A DNA stretch of 64,000 nt from Advenella mandrilli (GCF_016595155.1 NZ_JAENGP010000013.1:62001-126000), one strand, 5' to 3'. Positions 47,358 to 56,038 are shown, counted from the first letter of the stretch. Program-made: numbers and translations. The notes: generated from the sequence alone by a model not told the origin.

Positions 47358-47579
47358 TTAATTGTTTAAAAAGGGTTCAAGCAGGGTTTGGGCCAGTTCA
47401 ACCTGGTCAGCCTGAACCATCAGGATCTGTTCATTCAGGCTTGTGGATACCGCGCCAGGATACATGGAGCTGAATCCACGCCCTGAAATAATAAAATTAA
47501 TATCATAGGCAGTCATTAATGAAGAAATGACTGCGGCCTCCGGTTCGGACTTCATTGTATAAATGGGGATCATGTCCAT
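47358..47579 (-). CDS. DUF2007-family small protein
   Basis: 73-residue protein MDMIPIYTMKSEPEAAVISS... of the DUF2007 (putative signal-transducing) group, which has a ferredoxin-like ACT-type fold. I chose the ATG at 47579 because GAGG lies 5 bases upstream; the frame is open further (47624) with unrelated residues. The partner is unknown. Confidence 0.68.
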   Translation of the reverse strand: MDMIPIYTMKSEPEAAVISSLMTAYDINFIISGRGFSSMYPGAVSTSLNEQILMVQADQVELAQTLLEPFLNN

Positions 47580-47704
47580 GGCAGCCTCATTAGTCCAGTA
47601 ACAAAAATAGAGTTTATTTTTCAATTGTTTAAGTGTATTCTATACGAAATGGCCATTGGGGTTAATAAATTGGCTTTCCTGTTTTTACCTTCCGGAGGTG
47701 CAGC

Positions 47705-48082
47705 ATGAAAAAAGCATTTATTTTTATCACCACTTTTGCTGTCATGGGAACTGGTTTTTTTTCAACACCGGTTGTCGCTGCCAATTTTGAATATTCTGCC
47801 CCCCTGGAAACAGGGTTCAAAAACACTCAAACCAATAATGGTGAGTTGAAATTCCAGAGCTTCGAAAAGGATAAGCTGGAAGACAGAACTGCCAGGATAA
47901 ATTGCGTGGGTCCTTGCGATGATCGTAATAAAACCCTGTTATTTCTCCAACATCAAACCATTACCAATCTTCCCCTAATTACCGGCACATCAGAGCTGGT
48001 CAGCTCCTCCAGTGTTAGTAACCAATCTGTTCATGTCAACCATGAAAGCACGGGTAATGAGGCGGTTGGCAATGCCCAGTGA
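47705..48082 (+). CDS. Secreted protein of unknown function
   Basis: 125-residue protein with a signal peptide (MKKAFIFITTFAVMGTGFFS, cut near VVAAN). The mature part is polar, with a CVGPC motif in the middle and a Ser/His/Asn-rich tail. GGAGG lies just upstream of the ATG, so it is probably expressed. I do not recognise a family. A terminator hairpin follows. Confidence 0.65.
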   Translation: MKKAFIFITTFAVMGTGFFSTPVVAANFEYSAPLETGFKNTQTNNGELKFQSFEKDKLEDRTARINCVGPCDDRNKTLLFLQHQTITNLPLITGTSELVSSSSVSNQSVHVNHESTGNEAVGNAQ

Positions 48083-48135
48083 TGTTTTTCGGGTGGTTAT
48101 TCTTTGATCGCCTGATGAATCTTAAAGGGAAAGCA

Positions 48136-48176
48136 TAAACCTGCTCGCCAGCTTGGCTTGAATGCAGGTTTTTTAT
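48136..48176 (+). terminator. Terminator after the secreted protein gene
   Basis: Stem AAACCTGC/GCAGGTTT with a loop that itself can pair (GCC/GGC), followed by TTTTTATTTTT. Confidence 0.75.
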
Positions 48177-48189
48177 TTTTCAGTCTTGT

Positions 48190-49437
48190 TTATTTTGGAA
48201 CAGCCCGGTCTTGCCTGAATTTAAATGCGATCAGTCCCAGAGCCAGCAGGCCCATGCTAATACAAAAGATAATAACGGCCGATAGCAGACCAAAAGCATC
48301 GGCCAATAGTCCAACCGAAACAATGGGCATAATGGTTCCCAAATAGCCAATAAATAAATAAGTGGAAAAAAGAGGACCCCGGTTTTCAGGGGTGCTGAGC
48401 TGCCCCACAATGCCAAACGTAGCCAGCAGGGTGGCACCGTGAGCCAGTCCTGCCAGGATATCCGAAACCACAAATAACAGGATGGAATGGGTACTTATAG
48501 TTAGCCCCAATGCCAGACAGGTCAGTAACAGAAACAGCATCCCCAGATATAAAGTCTGGTGCAGGGGTAGGGACCTGAGCACGAATTGGGTGCAGCCGGA
48601 AATGAACAGGACAGAAGCAATCGCTGTTCCGCTAACGGCAGGACCGCTCCAGGGAATCATTTCTTCAAGAAAAGAGGGGGCCAGTGAACCATAAAGGCTG
48701 AATATGCCAAACGCGGCAAAAGCAGTCATGGAAATAATCAGGAAGAGTGGCCTGGAGCCAGGCTCTGCCGGCATCTCAAGTTTGGGCAGGAAAGAAGGGC
48801 GGCCCGGTTTGCTTTGTATTTCTTGCCTGACAGATCGTAAACCATAAAGAATAACAATGCTGGGCACCAGGACGGTTAGGTAGGGGGTGACCAGCGGATA
48901 GGGTAAAAACTGGGCAATCCAGCCACTGATGAACGGCCCCAAGCCAAACCCAGCCACACTAACCATAGAGGCAATTTGCCCTGCCCTGGATTTGTGGCTG
49001 GTCGGCAGAACCTGGCTCATGCCAAGTATGGCTGACGTGCTAATCATGCCCGAGGCAATGCCTATGGTTACCCGCCCCAGGCCAAGCAGGAAGGGGGAAA
49101 TGGCCAGGGCGGAAATACCCAGGCCAATAATGGAAAAAACCATCCCCCCTTTTAGAACGGGTAAAAAGCCGTAGTGGGCGGTTACCTTGCCCAGAAACAA
49201 AAGGGTAACCAGGACACCCATCATATAGGCGATGAAAATATAGGTGATTTCGCTGGGCTGCAGATCCCACAGGGCTTGATAAAACGGATAGAGTGGGCTT
49301 GCCAGGGCAGTACCCATGGTACCGGCACAAAGCGCGGCACCGACCCAGGCAAAGGGTCTCCAGGTGGTTGGCATGGTCATTAAGGAGAGAAGAAAGAAGG
49401 AACCAAAGTGTACCTTAAGTTTTTGCCAGACTACCAT
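48190..49437 (-). CDS. MFS transporter
   Basis: Polytopic membrane protein (up to 415 aa) with about 12 hydrophobic segments. The MFS A-loop is in the segment VTLLFLGKVTAHYGFLPVLKG. Whether it exports drugs or takes up a metabolite cannot be told. Start is unsure: ATGs at 49437 and 49380 (MTMPTTWRPFAWVG) are both possible and neither has a strong ribosome site; the second begins just before the first membrane segment. Confidence 0.82.
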   Translation of the reverse strand: MVVWQKLKVHFGSFFLLSLMTMPTTWRPFAWVGAALCAGTMGTALASPLYPFYQALWDLQPSEITYIFIAYMMGVLVTLLFLGKVTAHYGFLPVLKGGMVFSIIGLGISALAISPFLLGLGRVTIGIASGMISTSAILGMSQVLPTSHKSRAGQIASMVSVAGFGLGPFISGWIAQFLPYPLVTPYLTVLVPSIVILYGLRSVRQEIQSKPGRPSFLPKLEMPAEPGSRPLFLIISMTAFAAFGIFSLYGSLAPSFLEEMIPWSGPAVSGTAIASVLFISGCTQFVLRSLPLHQTLYLGMLFLLLTCLALGLTISTHSILLFVVSDILAGLAHGATLLATFGIVGQLSTPENRGPLFSTYLFIGYLGTIMPIVSVGLLADAFGLLSAVIIFCISMGLLALGLIAFKFRQDRAVPK

Positions 49438-49484
49438 GATCAGGCCAGGGGGATCTTGAACCTTTATGTTTTCCTGCCTGGAAA

Positions 49485-50177
49485 CTACTCGTGAAAAGTC
49501 ACGAATTCTTCCAGTGGCACCCGGGTGGTCACCAGGTTATTGGCCGGGTTGGACGTATCTTCATAGCCAAGGGAAATGCCACAGACCAGGGTTTGTTCAG
49601 CCGAAATAGCCAGATGCTGTTTGACAATGGCCGGGTAATTGACCAGGGCGACTTGCGGGCAAGTGTGCAGGCCCAGGGCGCGAGCGGCAATCATGATGTT
49701 TTGTATGAACATGCCGGTATCCAGCCAGCTGCCTTGTTCCATGTCACTGTCAAGCGTAACAAATAAGACAACGGGCGCATCAAAAAACTCAAAGTTGCGG
49801 GCATGCTGGCGTTGCATGGCAGCTTTATCGCCTTTCTGGATACCCAGAATATTGTATAGTGACCAGCCGTTTTCGCGACGCCGGGCTAGGTAGGGTTCAC
49901 GCCATTCTTTGGGGTAATACTGGTATTCGCATTGGTTGGGCGTGCTGGCATGGAAAGCATCAAGCAGGGCTGCTGACAATGCATCGCGGGCCTGGCCCGA
50001 AACGACATGTACTTTCCAGGGCTGGATATTGCTGCCACTGGGCGCACGTGAGGCGGTTTGTAGCAGGGTGTGTAATAGTTGGGCCGGAATGGTATCTGGC
50101 AAAAAGCCTCGGATACTTTTACGGCTGGTAATGGCCGCTAAAGCCGTGTTTTGGGGTAATTGCTCAATCGTGTCCAT
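49485..50177 (-). CDS. Nitroreductase family protein
   Basis: FMN-dependent nitroreductase-fold protein (230 aa). The N-terminal SRKSIRGFLPDTIP and the FMN loop SRAPSGSNIQPWKVHV are characteristic, with GLHTCPQVALVNYP later. It could reduce nitro groups, quinones or enones; the physiological substrate is unknown. It is next to the remnant hydratase and the cyclohexanecarboxylate cluster, but function in that pathway is not indicated. Confidence 0.86.
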   Translation of the reverse strand: MDTIEQLPQNTALAAITSRKSIRGFLPDTIPAQLLHTLLQTASRAPSGSNIQPWKVHVVSGQARDALSAALLDAFHASTPNQCEYQYYPKEWREPYLARRRENGWSLYNILGIQKGDKAAMQRQHARNFEFFDAPVVLFVTLDSDMEQGSWLDTGMFIQNIMIAARALGLHTCPQVALVNYPAIVKQHLAISAEQTLVCGISLGYEDTSNPANNLVTTRVPLEEFVTFHE

Positions 50178-50225
50178 GTATATAAAATGCCTGATTGGTA
50201 AAAAACGGACATAGTCCGTTTTTTA

Positions 50226-50420
50226 TTAACGATTATTGAAATTGGCCGGTCGTTTTTCAATAAAGGCATTCATGCTTTCCTTGCGACCTTCCAGTGCAAA
50301 ACTAGCATAAAGCATTTTTCGCCTAAAGGCGAGCCCTTCATTTAAAGACCGGTTCAGGGCTGCTTTCATATCAATCAGTCCATAGTTGTCGCTTTGCCCA
50401 TGACCGGGGTGTCCCAGCAT
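50226..50420 (-). pseudogene. C-terminal remnant of an enoyl-CoA hydratase (badK-like)
   Basis: A frame of 64 codons whose last ~45 residues (KAALNRSLNEGLAF, then FALEGRKESMNAFIEKRPAN) match the extreme C-terminus of crotonase-family hydratases; the preceding ~18 residues are unlike the family. All of the active-site part (about 210 residues) is missing. It begins 6 bases after the aliA stop, exactly where a hydratase gene would be expected. By context it is probably what is left of the cyclohex-1-enecarboxyl-CoA hydratase gene, lost by internal deletion. Confidence 0.75.
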
Positions 50421-50426
50421 GAAAGA

Positions 50427-52061
50427 TCAGTCGAGTTGGAAGGATTTGGCTTCCTCACGAAGCATGAATTTTTGCAGTTTGCCACTGGGGGTGCGGGGTA
50501 AATCGCTTCTTATCTCCAGTTTCTCGGGGAAATACTGTTTAGCCACTTTTTTCTCAGTCAGGTATTGAATCATTTCTTCAAAAGAGAAGCGGGCACCTTC
50601 TTTCAGGGTTACAAAGGCACATGCCCTTTCGCCCAGGCGCTCATCGGGGAAGCCTACAATGGCAACCGAGGCGATGGCAGGGTGCTGGTAAAGCAGGTTT
50701 TCAATTTCAACAACAGGAATGTTTTCGGCACCGCGAATAACAATGTCCTTGCTGCGGCCATTAATGCGGATATAGCCATCCTGGTCCATGAAGGCAAGAT
50801 CGCCAGAGTCAAACCAGTCATCGTCGGTTAGTGCGTTAAGTTCGGGTTTTTTGTAATAACCCACACACTGGGAAGCACCCCGTACCAGCAGGCGTCCGGT
50901 TTCACCTTGCGGCAATTCATTATCGTTGCCATCCACAATTTTCAGTTCAATGCCGGGTATGGCCTTGCCGTCACTAATACTGGATTTTTCCAGTGCCATG
51001 GTGGGTTCCGTAATCGTGATCGCACCGTTTTCGGTCATGCCCCAGGCCGAGCATACCGTGAGGTTCATGATTTTGTGGGCACGCTCTATCACAATGGGAG
51101 GAATGGGCGCGCCTGCGCAGCAGAATTTGGTAAATTGCGGGGAACGGGGCGCTCCCTTTTCAGTGGCATTGCACATGTCTTGCACAAAGGGGCTGGAGGC
51201 CATGCTGAACGTAACCGCTTCGTCTTTAATGATTTGCAGGGCGATATTGGGGGCCCAGCTGTCCATGACAACCGTGGTTGAGTTCAGGACGATAGGTAGC
51301 ATGGCCAGATAGCCATAACCGGTAAGGTGCGCCATTGGAGAAGCACCCAGGATAATTTCGCTGTCTTTGAGTTCAAGCGAGTCCATGAAGCCGTCAAGGG
51401 CGGCAAGCAGGGTGTTGGATGTGTGCATGACCGCTTTGGGTTCACCGGTGGTGCCCGACGTAAACAATAAGAGAAGAATGTCATTGGGTTTAACGGGGTC
51501 GGCAACCAGGGGGGCGGCGGAGGTATCGGCAAGCAGACGTTTGTCGACACTGTTTTCTCCTTCACCGCCTAGCACCACAATATGCTGCAGGGAGTCTATG
51601 GTTGGCAGCAGGCGCTCAGCCATTGCTTCGTAATTGAAGTTTTTGTAGACAGAAGGAACAATAAAAATCTTGGATTGAAGAAATTTCAGCATATAGCTTA
51701 ATTCGCGATCGCGAAAAATAGGCATCAAGGGGTTTGCCACTGCACCAATCCGGGCGCAAGCCAGAGAAATGGCAATAAACTCCCAGCTATTGGGAATCTG
51801 GAAACTGACGACATCAGAACGCTGGATTCCCAGGCGGATAAGGGATTTGGCAATGCTGTCTATGCGCTCATTTAACTGGCGATAGGAAAGCCGTACGGGC
51901 TCATGCTTGCTGCCATCTACTGTATAGGCAACAATGGCGGTTTTATCGGGCTGTGTTTCCAGTGCCTGTTTGAAGAAGTGTTCGATAGTCCTGTTTTTCC
52001 AGAAGCCGTTTTTTATCATTGTTTCTTTGCGTGCATCAATCAGGGATGTGTCAAATTTCAT
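50427..52061 (-). CDS. aliA: Cyclohexanecarboxylate-CoA ligase-like acyl-CoA synthetase
   Basis: Class I adenylate-forming ligase (544 aa). The P-loop LLFTSGTTGEPKAVMHT, the A5-like GMTENGAI motif, and the C-terminal GRSKDIVIRGAENI and catalytic-lysine region PRTPSGKLQKFMLRE are intact. By neighbours (aliB, badH, badI) it activates cyclohexanecarboxylate. I chose the ATG at 52061 (MKFDTSLID) instead of the long AT-rich upstream extension. It is divergent from aliB with palindromic sites between. Confidence 0.82.
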   Translation of the reverse strand: MKFDTSLIDARKETMIKNGFWKNRTIEHFFKQALETQPDKTAIVAYTVDGSKHEPVRLSYRQLNERIDSIAKSLIRLGIQRSDVVSFQIPNSWEFIAISLACARIGAVANPLMPIFRDRELSYMLKFLQSKIFIVPSVYKNFNYEAMAERLLPTIDSLQHIVVLGGEGENSVDKRLLADTSAAPLVADPVKPNDILLLLFTSGTTGEPKAVMHTSNTLLAALDGFMDSLELKDSEIILGASPMAHLTGYGYLAMLPIVLNSTTVVMDSWAPNIALQIIKDEAVTFSMASSPFVQDMCNATEKGAPRSPQFTKFCCAGAPIPPIVIERAHKIMNLTVCSAWGMTENGAITITEPTMALEKSSISDGKAIPGIELKIVDGNDNELPQGETGRLLVRGASQCVGYYKKPELNALTDDDWFDSGDLAFMDQDGYIRINGRSKDIVIRGAENIPVVEIENLLYQHPAIASVAIVGFPDERLGERACAFVTLKEGARFSFEEMIQYLTEKKVAKQYFPEKLEIRSDLPRTPSGKLQKFMLREEAKSFQLD

Positions 52062-52137
52062 GATCTGTCTCGAGGGTAATAGTCGTGGATGAAAGAACCT
52101 AATGCTGGATAGATATATGTTTATTATTTGAACATAA

Positions 52138-52151
52138 GTAAACATATTTGC
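52138..52151. promoter_or_regulatory. Operator-like palindrome copy 1 (aliA side)
   Basis: GTAAACATATTTGC, 12 of 14 positions identical to copy 2. It lies 77 bases upstream of the aliA start in the divergent promoter region. A larger inverted repeat ATATGTTTA...TAAACATAT (52115-52147) overlaps it. Confidence 0.45.
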
Positions 52152-52286
52152 ATAATTCTTTTTATTATTCTTCCCTATTGGCGACAATTAAAATACTGGT
52201 GTTTTCCCTTTGTTTTGAGTTTTTTATCTATTAGCAGGCCAATTTTGTTGATCTTGGGTAAAGATTGTGTAATTATAGTTATTAGG

Positions 52287-52300
52287 TAAATATATTTACA
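52287..52300. promoter_or_regulatory. Operator-like palindrome copy 2 (aliB side)
   Basis: Perfect 14-bp palindrome GTAAATATATTTAC, 28 bases upstream of the aliB ATG. With copy 1 it is likely the binding site of a regulator of the cluster, plausibly the MarR-family protein at 53481-53984. Confidence 0.5.
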
Positions 52301-52328
52301 TATATTCTATAAAGGTTGAAGAGGCAAT

Positions 52329-53477
52329 ATGGAATTTTCAATAACAGAAGATCAGCGCGTGTTGGTGGAAAGTGCTGGCAAGTTTGCCCGTGAGGTACTG
52401 GCCCCGGGCTATCAATCACGCGATAAAACCGGACGCCTGGAGCGGGATATTGTGCGCCAGATGGGTGATTTGGGTTTGCTGGGCGTGGAAATGCCCGAGG
52501 CTTATGGTGGCCTGGACATGGATTGTGTGACCAGTGGCCTGCTGCTTGAGCAGCTTTCCGCCTCGGATTTCAATATGGCTTATGTCAGCTTGCTGGTGTC
52601 TTTATGTGGCCAGATCGTTAACCGTTTTGCCAGTGAATCACTTAAGCAGGAATGGTTGCCCAAAATCATTACCGGAGAAAAATTGATTGCGATTGCCCTG
52701 ACCGAACCCTCGGCTGGTTCGGATGCCGCAGCGTTGCAATTGAAAGCGGTCAAAGAGGGCGATCATTTTGTCTTGACGGGTGAAAAAACGTCCATTTCCA
52801 TGGCCGACCAGGCCGATGTGGCCGTGGTGTTTGCCCGTACCAACAGCGATATCAAAGGGGCCAAAGGTATTAGCGCTTTCCTGGTGCCCATGGATCTGCC
52901 CGGTATTACCAGCACCGCTTTTGATGACTTGGGTACGCGTTGCGTGGGCCGGGGTTCAATGTTTTTTGATGGGGTCAAAGTGCCGGCCAGCCATATGCTG
53001 GGCGAAGAGGGTAAAGGCTTTACCCAGGTCATGCAGGGTTTTGACTATAGCCGGGCGTTAATCGGGCTGCAGTGCCTGGCGGTGGCGCGTGCCTCTTTGG
53101 ATGAAACCTGGGAATATGCCAAAGAGCGTGAAACTTTTGGCAAGCCTATTATTGAAAACCAGGGGGTCAGTTTTCCGCTGGCCGAATATGAAACCTATTA
53201 TCAGGCGGCCCGTCTGGTTTGCCTGGAAACGCTTTGGCTTAAAGACAATGATTTGCCCCACACCGCACAGGCAGCCATGTGCAAATGGTGGGGGCCCAAG
53301 CTGTCTTACGACATTATTAACCAGTGCCTGCTGTTTCACGGTCATGGCGGTTATGCCAAAGACTTCCCTTATGAACAGCGTTTAAGGGATGTGCTTGGCC
53401 TGCAAATTGGCGATGGTACGGCGCAAATCATGAAAATGATTATCGCCCGTTCAAAAACAGGCCTTAAATTAAGTTAA
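52329..53477 (+). CDS. aliB: Cyclohexanecarboxyl-CoA dehydrogenase-like acyl-CoA dehydrogenase
   Basis: FAD-dependent acyl-CoA dehydrogenase (382 aa). It has the family motifs IALTEPSAGSDAAALQLKAV, the flavin region KTSISMADQADVAVVFARTN, and QLQ-like HGHGGYAKDFPYEQRLRDV near the C-terminus. It would make cyclohex-1-enecarboxyl-CoA from cyclohexanecarboxyl-CoA; the assignment rests on family plus context with badH and badI. GAGG precedes the ATG. Confidence 0.82.
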   Translation: MEFSITEDQRVLVESAGKFAREVLAPGYQSRDKTGRLERDIVRQMGDLGLLGVEMPEAYGGLDMDCVTSGLLLEQLSASDFNMAYVSLLVSLCGQIVNRFASESLKQEWLPKIITGEKLIAIALTEPSAGSDAAALQLKAVKEGDHFVLTGEKTSISMADQADVAVVFARTNSDIKGAKGISAFLVPMDLPGITSTAFDDLGTRCVGRGSMFFDGVKVPASHMLGEEGKGFTQVMQGFDYSRALIGLQCLAVARASLDETWEYAKERETFGKPIIENQGVSFPLAEYETYYQAARLVCLETLWLKDNDLPHTAQAAMCKWWGPKLSYDIINQCLLFHGHGGYAKDFPYEQRLRDVLGLQIGDGTAQIMKMIIARSKTGLKLS

Positions 53478-53480
53478 AGC

Positions 53481-53984
53481 CTAAAGTTTAGACATATTGT
53501 ATTGCAAGGTATTGATGTAATGGATCATGGCCAGGCGATCATCAAAGGAAATGTTTTTCAGGGCCAGGTCATAAAACTGATGAATGGGTTCGGCCAGGTT
53601 TTTCCAAAGCTCTTTTCCTTTGGGGCTTAAGGAAACTTTAATAGAGCGGCGGTCTTCGGTGCTGGGCGTGCGGGTGATATAGCCATCACGTTCAAGACGG
53701 CCAAGCAGGCCGGTCAGGTTCTGGCGGGTAATCAGCAGGTAGCGGGACAGTTCATTCACGCTCATGCCATTTTCTGCCTTGGGCCGTGACAGGGCACCCA
53801 GCACCGACCATTGCTGGGTGGTTACACCAAATTCCTCCAGCGCCTGTGTGCCTTTGGTATGCAGGGTATTGGCAGCCTGGAAAAACCGGAAAAAAAGCCG
53901 ATTGTTGATTTCATAAATAGCTGCTTCTTTGTCTTGATCGGAAGTGGTCATGGTTGTTTGGTAAGAAATTGGTTCATTAAGCAT
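53481..53984 (-). CDS. MarR-family regulator (BadR-like)
   Basis: MarR-type repressor (167 aa). The winged helix includes MSVNELSRYLLITRQNLTGL and the wing DGYITRTPSTEDRRSIKVSL. It ends 4 bases from aliB on the opposite strand and is divergent from badH. In Rhodopseudomonas palustris BadR represses this pathway and responds to a CoA-thioester intermediate, so a similar role is inferred. An internal ATG at 53951 is an alternative start. Confidence 0.82.
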   Translation of the reverse strand: MLNEPISYQTTMTTSDQDKEAAIYEINNRLFFRFFQAANTLHTKGTQALEEFGVTTQQWSVLGALSRPKAENGMSVNELSRYLLITRQNLTGLLGRLERDGYITRTPSTEDRRSIKVSLSPKGKELWKNLAEPIHQFYDLALKNISFDDRLAMIHYINTLQYNMSKL

Positions 53985-54011
53985 ATAGACTTATTTTAGT
54001 GGAGAAACACG

Positions 54012-54779
54012 ATGTTTGGATTAAAAGATAAAGTTGTATTGGTGACAGGTGGCGGTGGTGGTATTGGCAGTGCCATTTGCAAGCGTTTTGGCCAGGCCGG
54101 TGCCAAGGTTGCCGTGGTGGATATCAACCAGGAAGCGGGTGATAAAACCGTGGCGCAAATTACGCAAGCTGGTGGTTTTGCGCAAACCTTCCTGGTTGAT
54201 TTAACCAGTCAGGCATCGGTTATTGAATGTGTGAATAATATTGAAAGCATGCTGGGGCCAATTGATGTCCTGGTCAACAATGCGGGCTGGGATCGTGCCG
54301 GTAATTTCCTGGATACCAATAAAGAACTGTGGGAAAAAATCGTGGATATCAACTTTTACGGTGTGCTGTATATGCATCATGCCGTATTAAAAGGCATGTC
54401 TGAACGGGGTAAGGGCCGTGTGGTTAATATTGCTTCGGATGCGGCTCGTGTCGGTTCCAGTGGCGAGTCTGTTTACGCCATGTGCAAAGGTGGCCTGATC
54501 GCCTTTTCCAAAACCATTGCCCGTGAACTTGCCAGAAAACAGATCAACGTTAACGTGGTGTGCCCGGGCCCGACCGATACCCCCTTGTTCCGTGATTTTT
54601 GTGGTGAGGGTGAGTATGGTGAAAAGCTGCGTAATGGCCTGACCCGCGCCATTCCTTTTGGCCGCCTTGGCCAGCCCGAAGACCTGGCCGGTGCGGTGGC
54701 CTTCCTGGCCAGTGACGAGGCCTCCTTTATTACCGGGCAGGTTATCAGTGTTTCAGGTGGCCTGACCATGGTCGGCTAA
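54012..54779 (+). CDS. badH: 2-hydroxycyclohexanecarboxyl-CoA dehydrogenase-like SDR
   Basis: Short-chain dehydrogenase (255 aa). The NAD motif VTGGGGGIGSAICKRFG, the NNAG motif and the catalytic S-Y-K set (SGESVYAMCKGGL) are present. It should oxidise 2-hydroxycyclohexanecarboxyl-CoA to the 2-keto form. The fit to BadH is by similarity of the whole protein and by the next gene, badI. GTGGAGAAACACG precedes the ATG. Confidence 0.84.
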   Translation: MFGLKDKVVLVTGGGGGIGSAICKRFGQAGAKVAVVDINQEAGDKTVAQITQAGGFAQTFLVDLTSQASVIECVNNIESMLGPIDVLVNNAGWDRAGNFLDTNKELWEKIVDINFYGVLYMHHAVLKGMSERGKGRVVNIASDAARVGSSGESVYAMCKGGLIAFSKTIARELARKQINVNVVCPGPTDTPLFRDFCGEGEYGEKLRNGLTRAIPFGRLGQPEDLAGAVAFLASDEASFITGQVISVSGGLTMVG

Positions 54780-54832
54780 CCGATTATTAAATTTAAAATT
54801 TAAAACAATTTTCCAGTAAAGAGAGACTCATC

Positions 54833-55615
54833 ATGTCATACGAAAAAATTCTGTACGAAGTCAATAACGGCACGGCCCGTATTACCATTAACCGCCCCGA
54901 GGTGTATAACGCTTTCGATGCACAAACCTGCGAAGAATTGATTGATGCATTCAAGCGTGCCGATGTAGATCGCAGTGTTGGCGTAGTGGTATTGACCGGA
55001 GCCGGCGATAAGGCATTTTGTACTGGCGGTGACCAGTCAGGCAAAGATGGCGATTACGGTGGCCGTGGCGTGATTGGCTTGCCGGTAGAAGAATTGCAAA
55101 GTGTGATTCGCGATATTAACAAGCCGGTGATTGCCCGTGTGAACGGCTTTGCCATAGGTGGCGGGAATGTGCTGGTGACGGTATGTGATTTGGCCATCGC
55201 ATCAGATAAAGCGCAAATGGGGCAGGTTGGCCCCAAGGTGGGTTCGGTTGATCCGGGGTTTGGCACGGCTTACCTGGCACGTGTGGTGGGTGAGAAAAAG
55301 GCCCGTGAAATCTGGTATTTGTGCCGTCGTTATACAGCCCAGGAAGCCTTGCAGATGGGGTTGGTAAATGCAGTGGTGCCGCACGATCAGCTGGACGAAG
55401 AGGTACAGAAGTGGTGCGATGAAATCAATGAGAAAAGCCCGACTGCCATTGCGTTGGCAAAACGCTCATTCAATGTGGACAGCGAAATGATTCGTGGCAT
55501 GTCTTCACTGTCCATGCATGCCCTGAAACTGTATTACGATACCGATGAATCCAAGGAAGGGGGCAATGCATTCCGAGAGAAACGCAAACCCGAGTTCCGT
55601 AAATATGTGAAGTAA
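54833..55615 (+). CDS. badI: 2-ketocyclohexanecarboxyl-CoA hydrolase
   Basis: Crotonase-superfamily ring-opening hydrolase (260 aa) forming pimeloyl-CoA. The segments AFCTGGDQSGKDGDYGGRG, GFAIGGGNVLVTVCDLAIAS, GQVGPKVGSVDPGFGTAYLA and the C-terminal KLYYDTDESKEGGNAFREKR are those of BadI and the related DHNA synthase MenB, whereas ordinary enoyl-CoA hydratases lack the GSVDPGFG segment. It is the most specific marker in this cluster. It follows badH by 53 bases. Confidence 0.9.
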   Translation: MSYEKILYEVNNGTARITINRPEVYNAFDAQTCEELIDAFKRADVDRSVGVVVLTGAGDKAFCTGGDQSGKDGDYGGRGVIGLPVEELQSVIRDINKPVIARVNGFAIGGGNVLVTVCDLAIASDKAQMGQVGPKVGSVDPGFGTAYLARVVGEKKAREIWYLCRRYTAQEALQMGLVNAVVPHDQLDEEVQKWCDEINEKSPTAIALAKRSFNVDSEMIRGMSSLSMHALKLYYDTDESKEGGNAFREKRKPEFRKYVK

Positions 55616-55624
55616 ATATCGCCA

Positions 55625-55654
55625 ATTCTGCCAGCGTAAGGGTGCTGGCAGAAT
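55625..55654. terminator. Hairpin between badI and the DUF2149 gene
   Basis: 11-bp perfect stem ATTCTGCCAGC/GCTGGCAGAAT with an 8-base loop between the convergent genes. T-runs on either side are poor, so termination is likely but not certain. Confidence 0.6.
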
Positions 55655-55729
55655 ATATTGAGTTGGCAGCAACCGCAGACAATCAATCAGGCTACCTTAG
55701 GCGCTTCAAATTGCTTGCCTGCGGTTTTA

Positions 55730-56038
55730 TTACTCCGCTTCGGGTATGTAAATCATGCGACCGTCATTCAGCCGGTAAGTGACACCGGCCCGGGCGCCTT
55801 CACCCTCGCCAATTTCATTGCTGGACTCATAGCGGGTCATTTCCTTGCCTTGCTTGATGGTCATTTTCATTTGATCGGTGCCGGGTGATTCGATCACAAT
55901 CACATCTTCTTTGGCATACGGGTTAAGCGGGTTCTGCACAATCACAATCATCAACACCCCAATAACAACCAGGAATACGTCAATCAGGTTAACAACCGAC
56001 AGCAGCGGATCATCATCTTCTTCGTTTAAAAACCTCAT
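55730..56038 (-). CDS. DUF2149-family membrane protein
   Basis: Small protein (102 aa) with one N-terminal membrane span (VVNLIDVFLVVIGVLMIVIV) and an ExbD-like periplasmic tail. The N-terminus DDDPLLSVVNLIDVFLV is family-typical. It overlaps the TolQ/ExbB-like gene by 4 bases, so the two form an ExbB/ExbD-like energising pair. It is the last gene of the TonB receptor/CobN-like operon. Function unknown beyond this context. Confidence 0.8.
   Translation of the reverse strand: MRFLNEEDDDPLLSVVNLIDVFLVVIGVLMIVIVQNPLNPYAKEDVIVIESPGTDQMKMTIKQGKEMTRYESSNEIGEGEGARAGVTYRLNDGRMIYIPEAE

Noticed and set aside
54787-54803. AT palindrome TTAAATTTAAAATTTAA before badI as a third operator
   Set aside because: It does not match the GTAAAYATATTTRC motif, and simple A/T composition can produce it.
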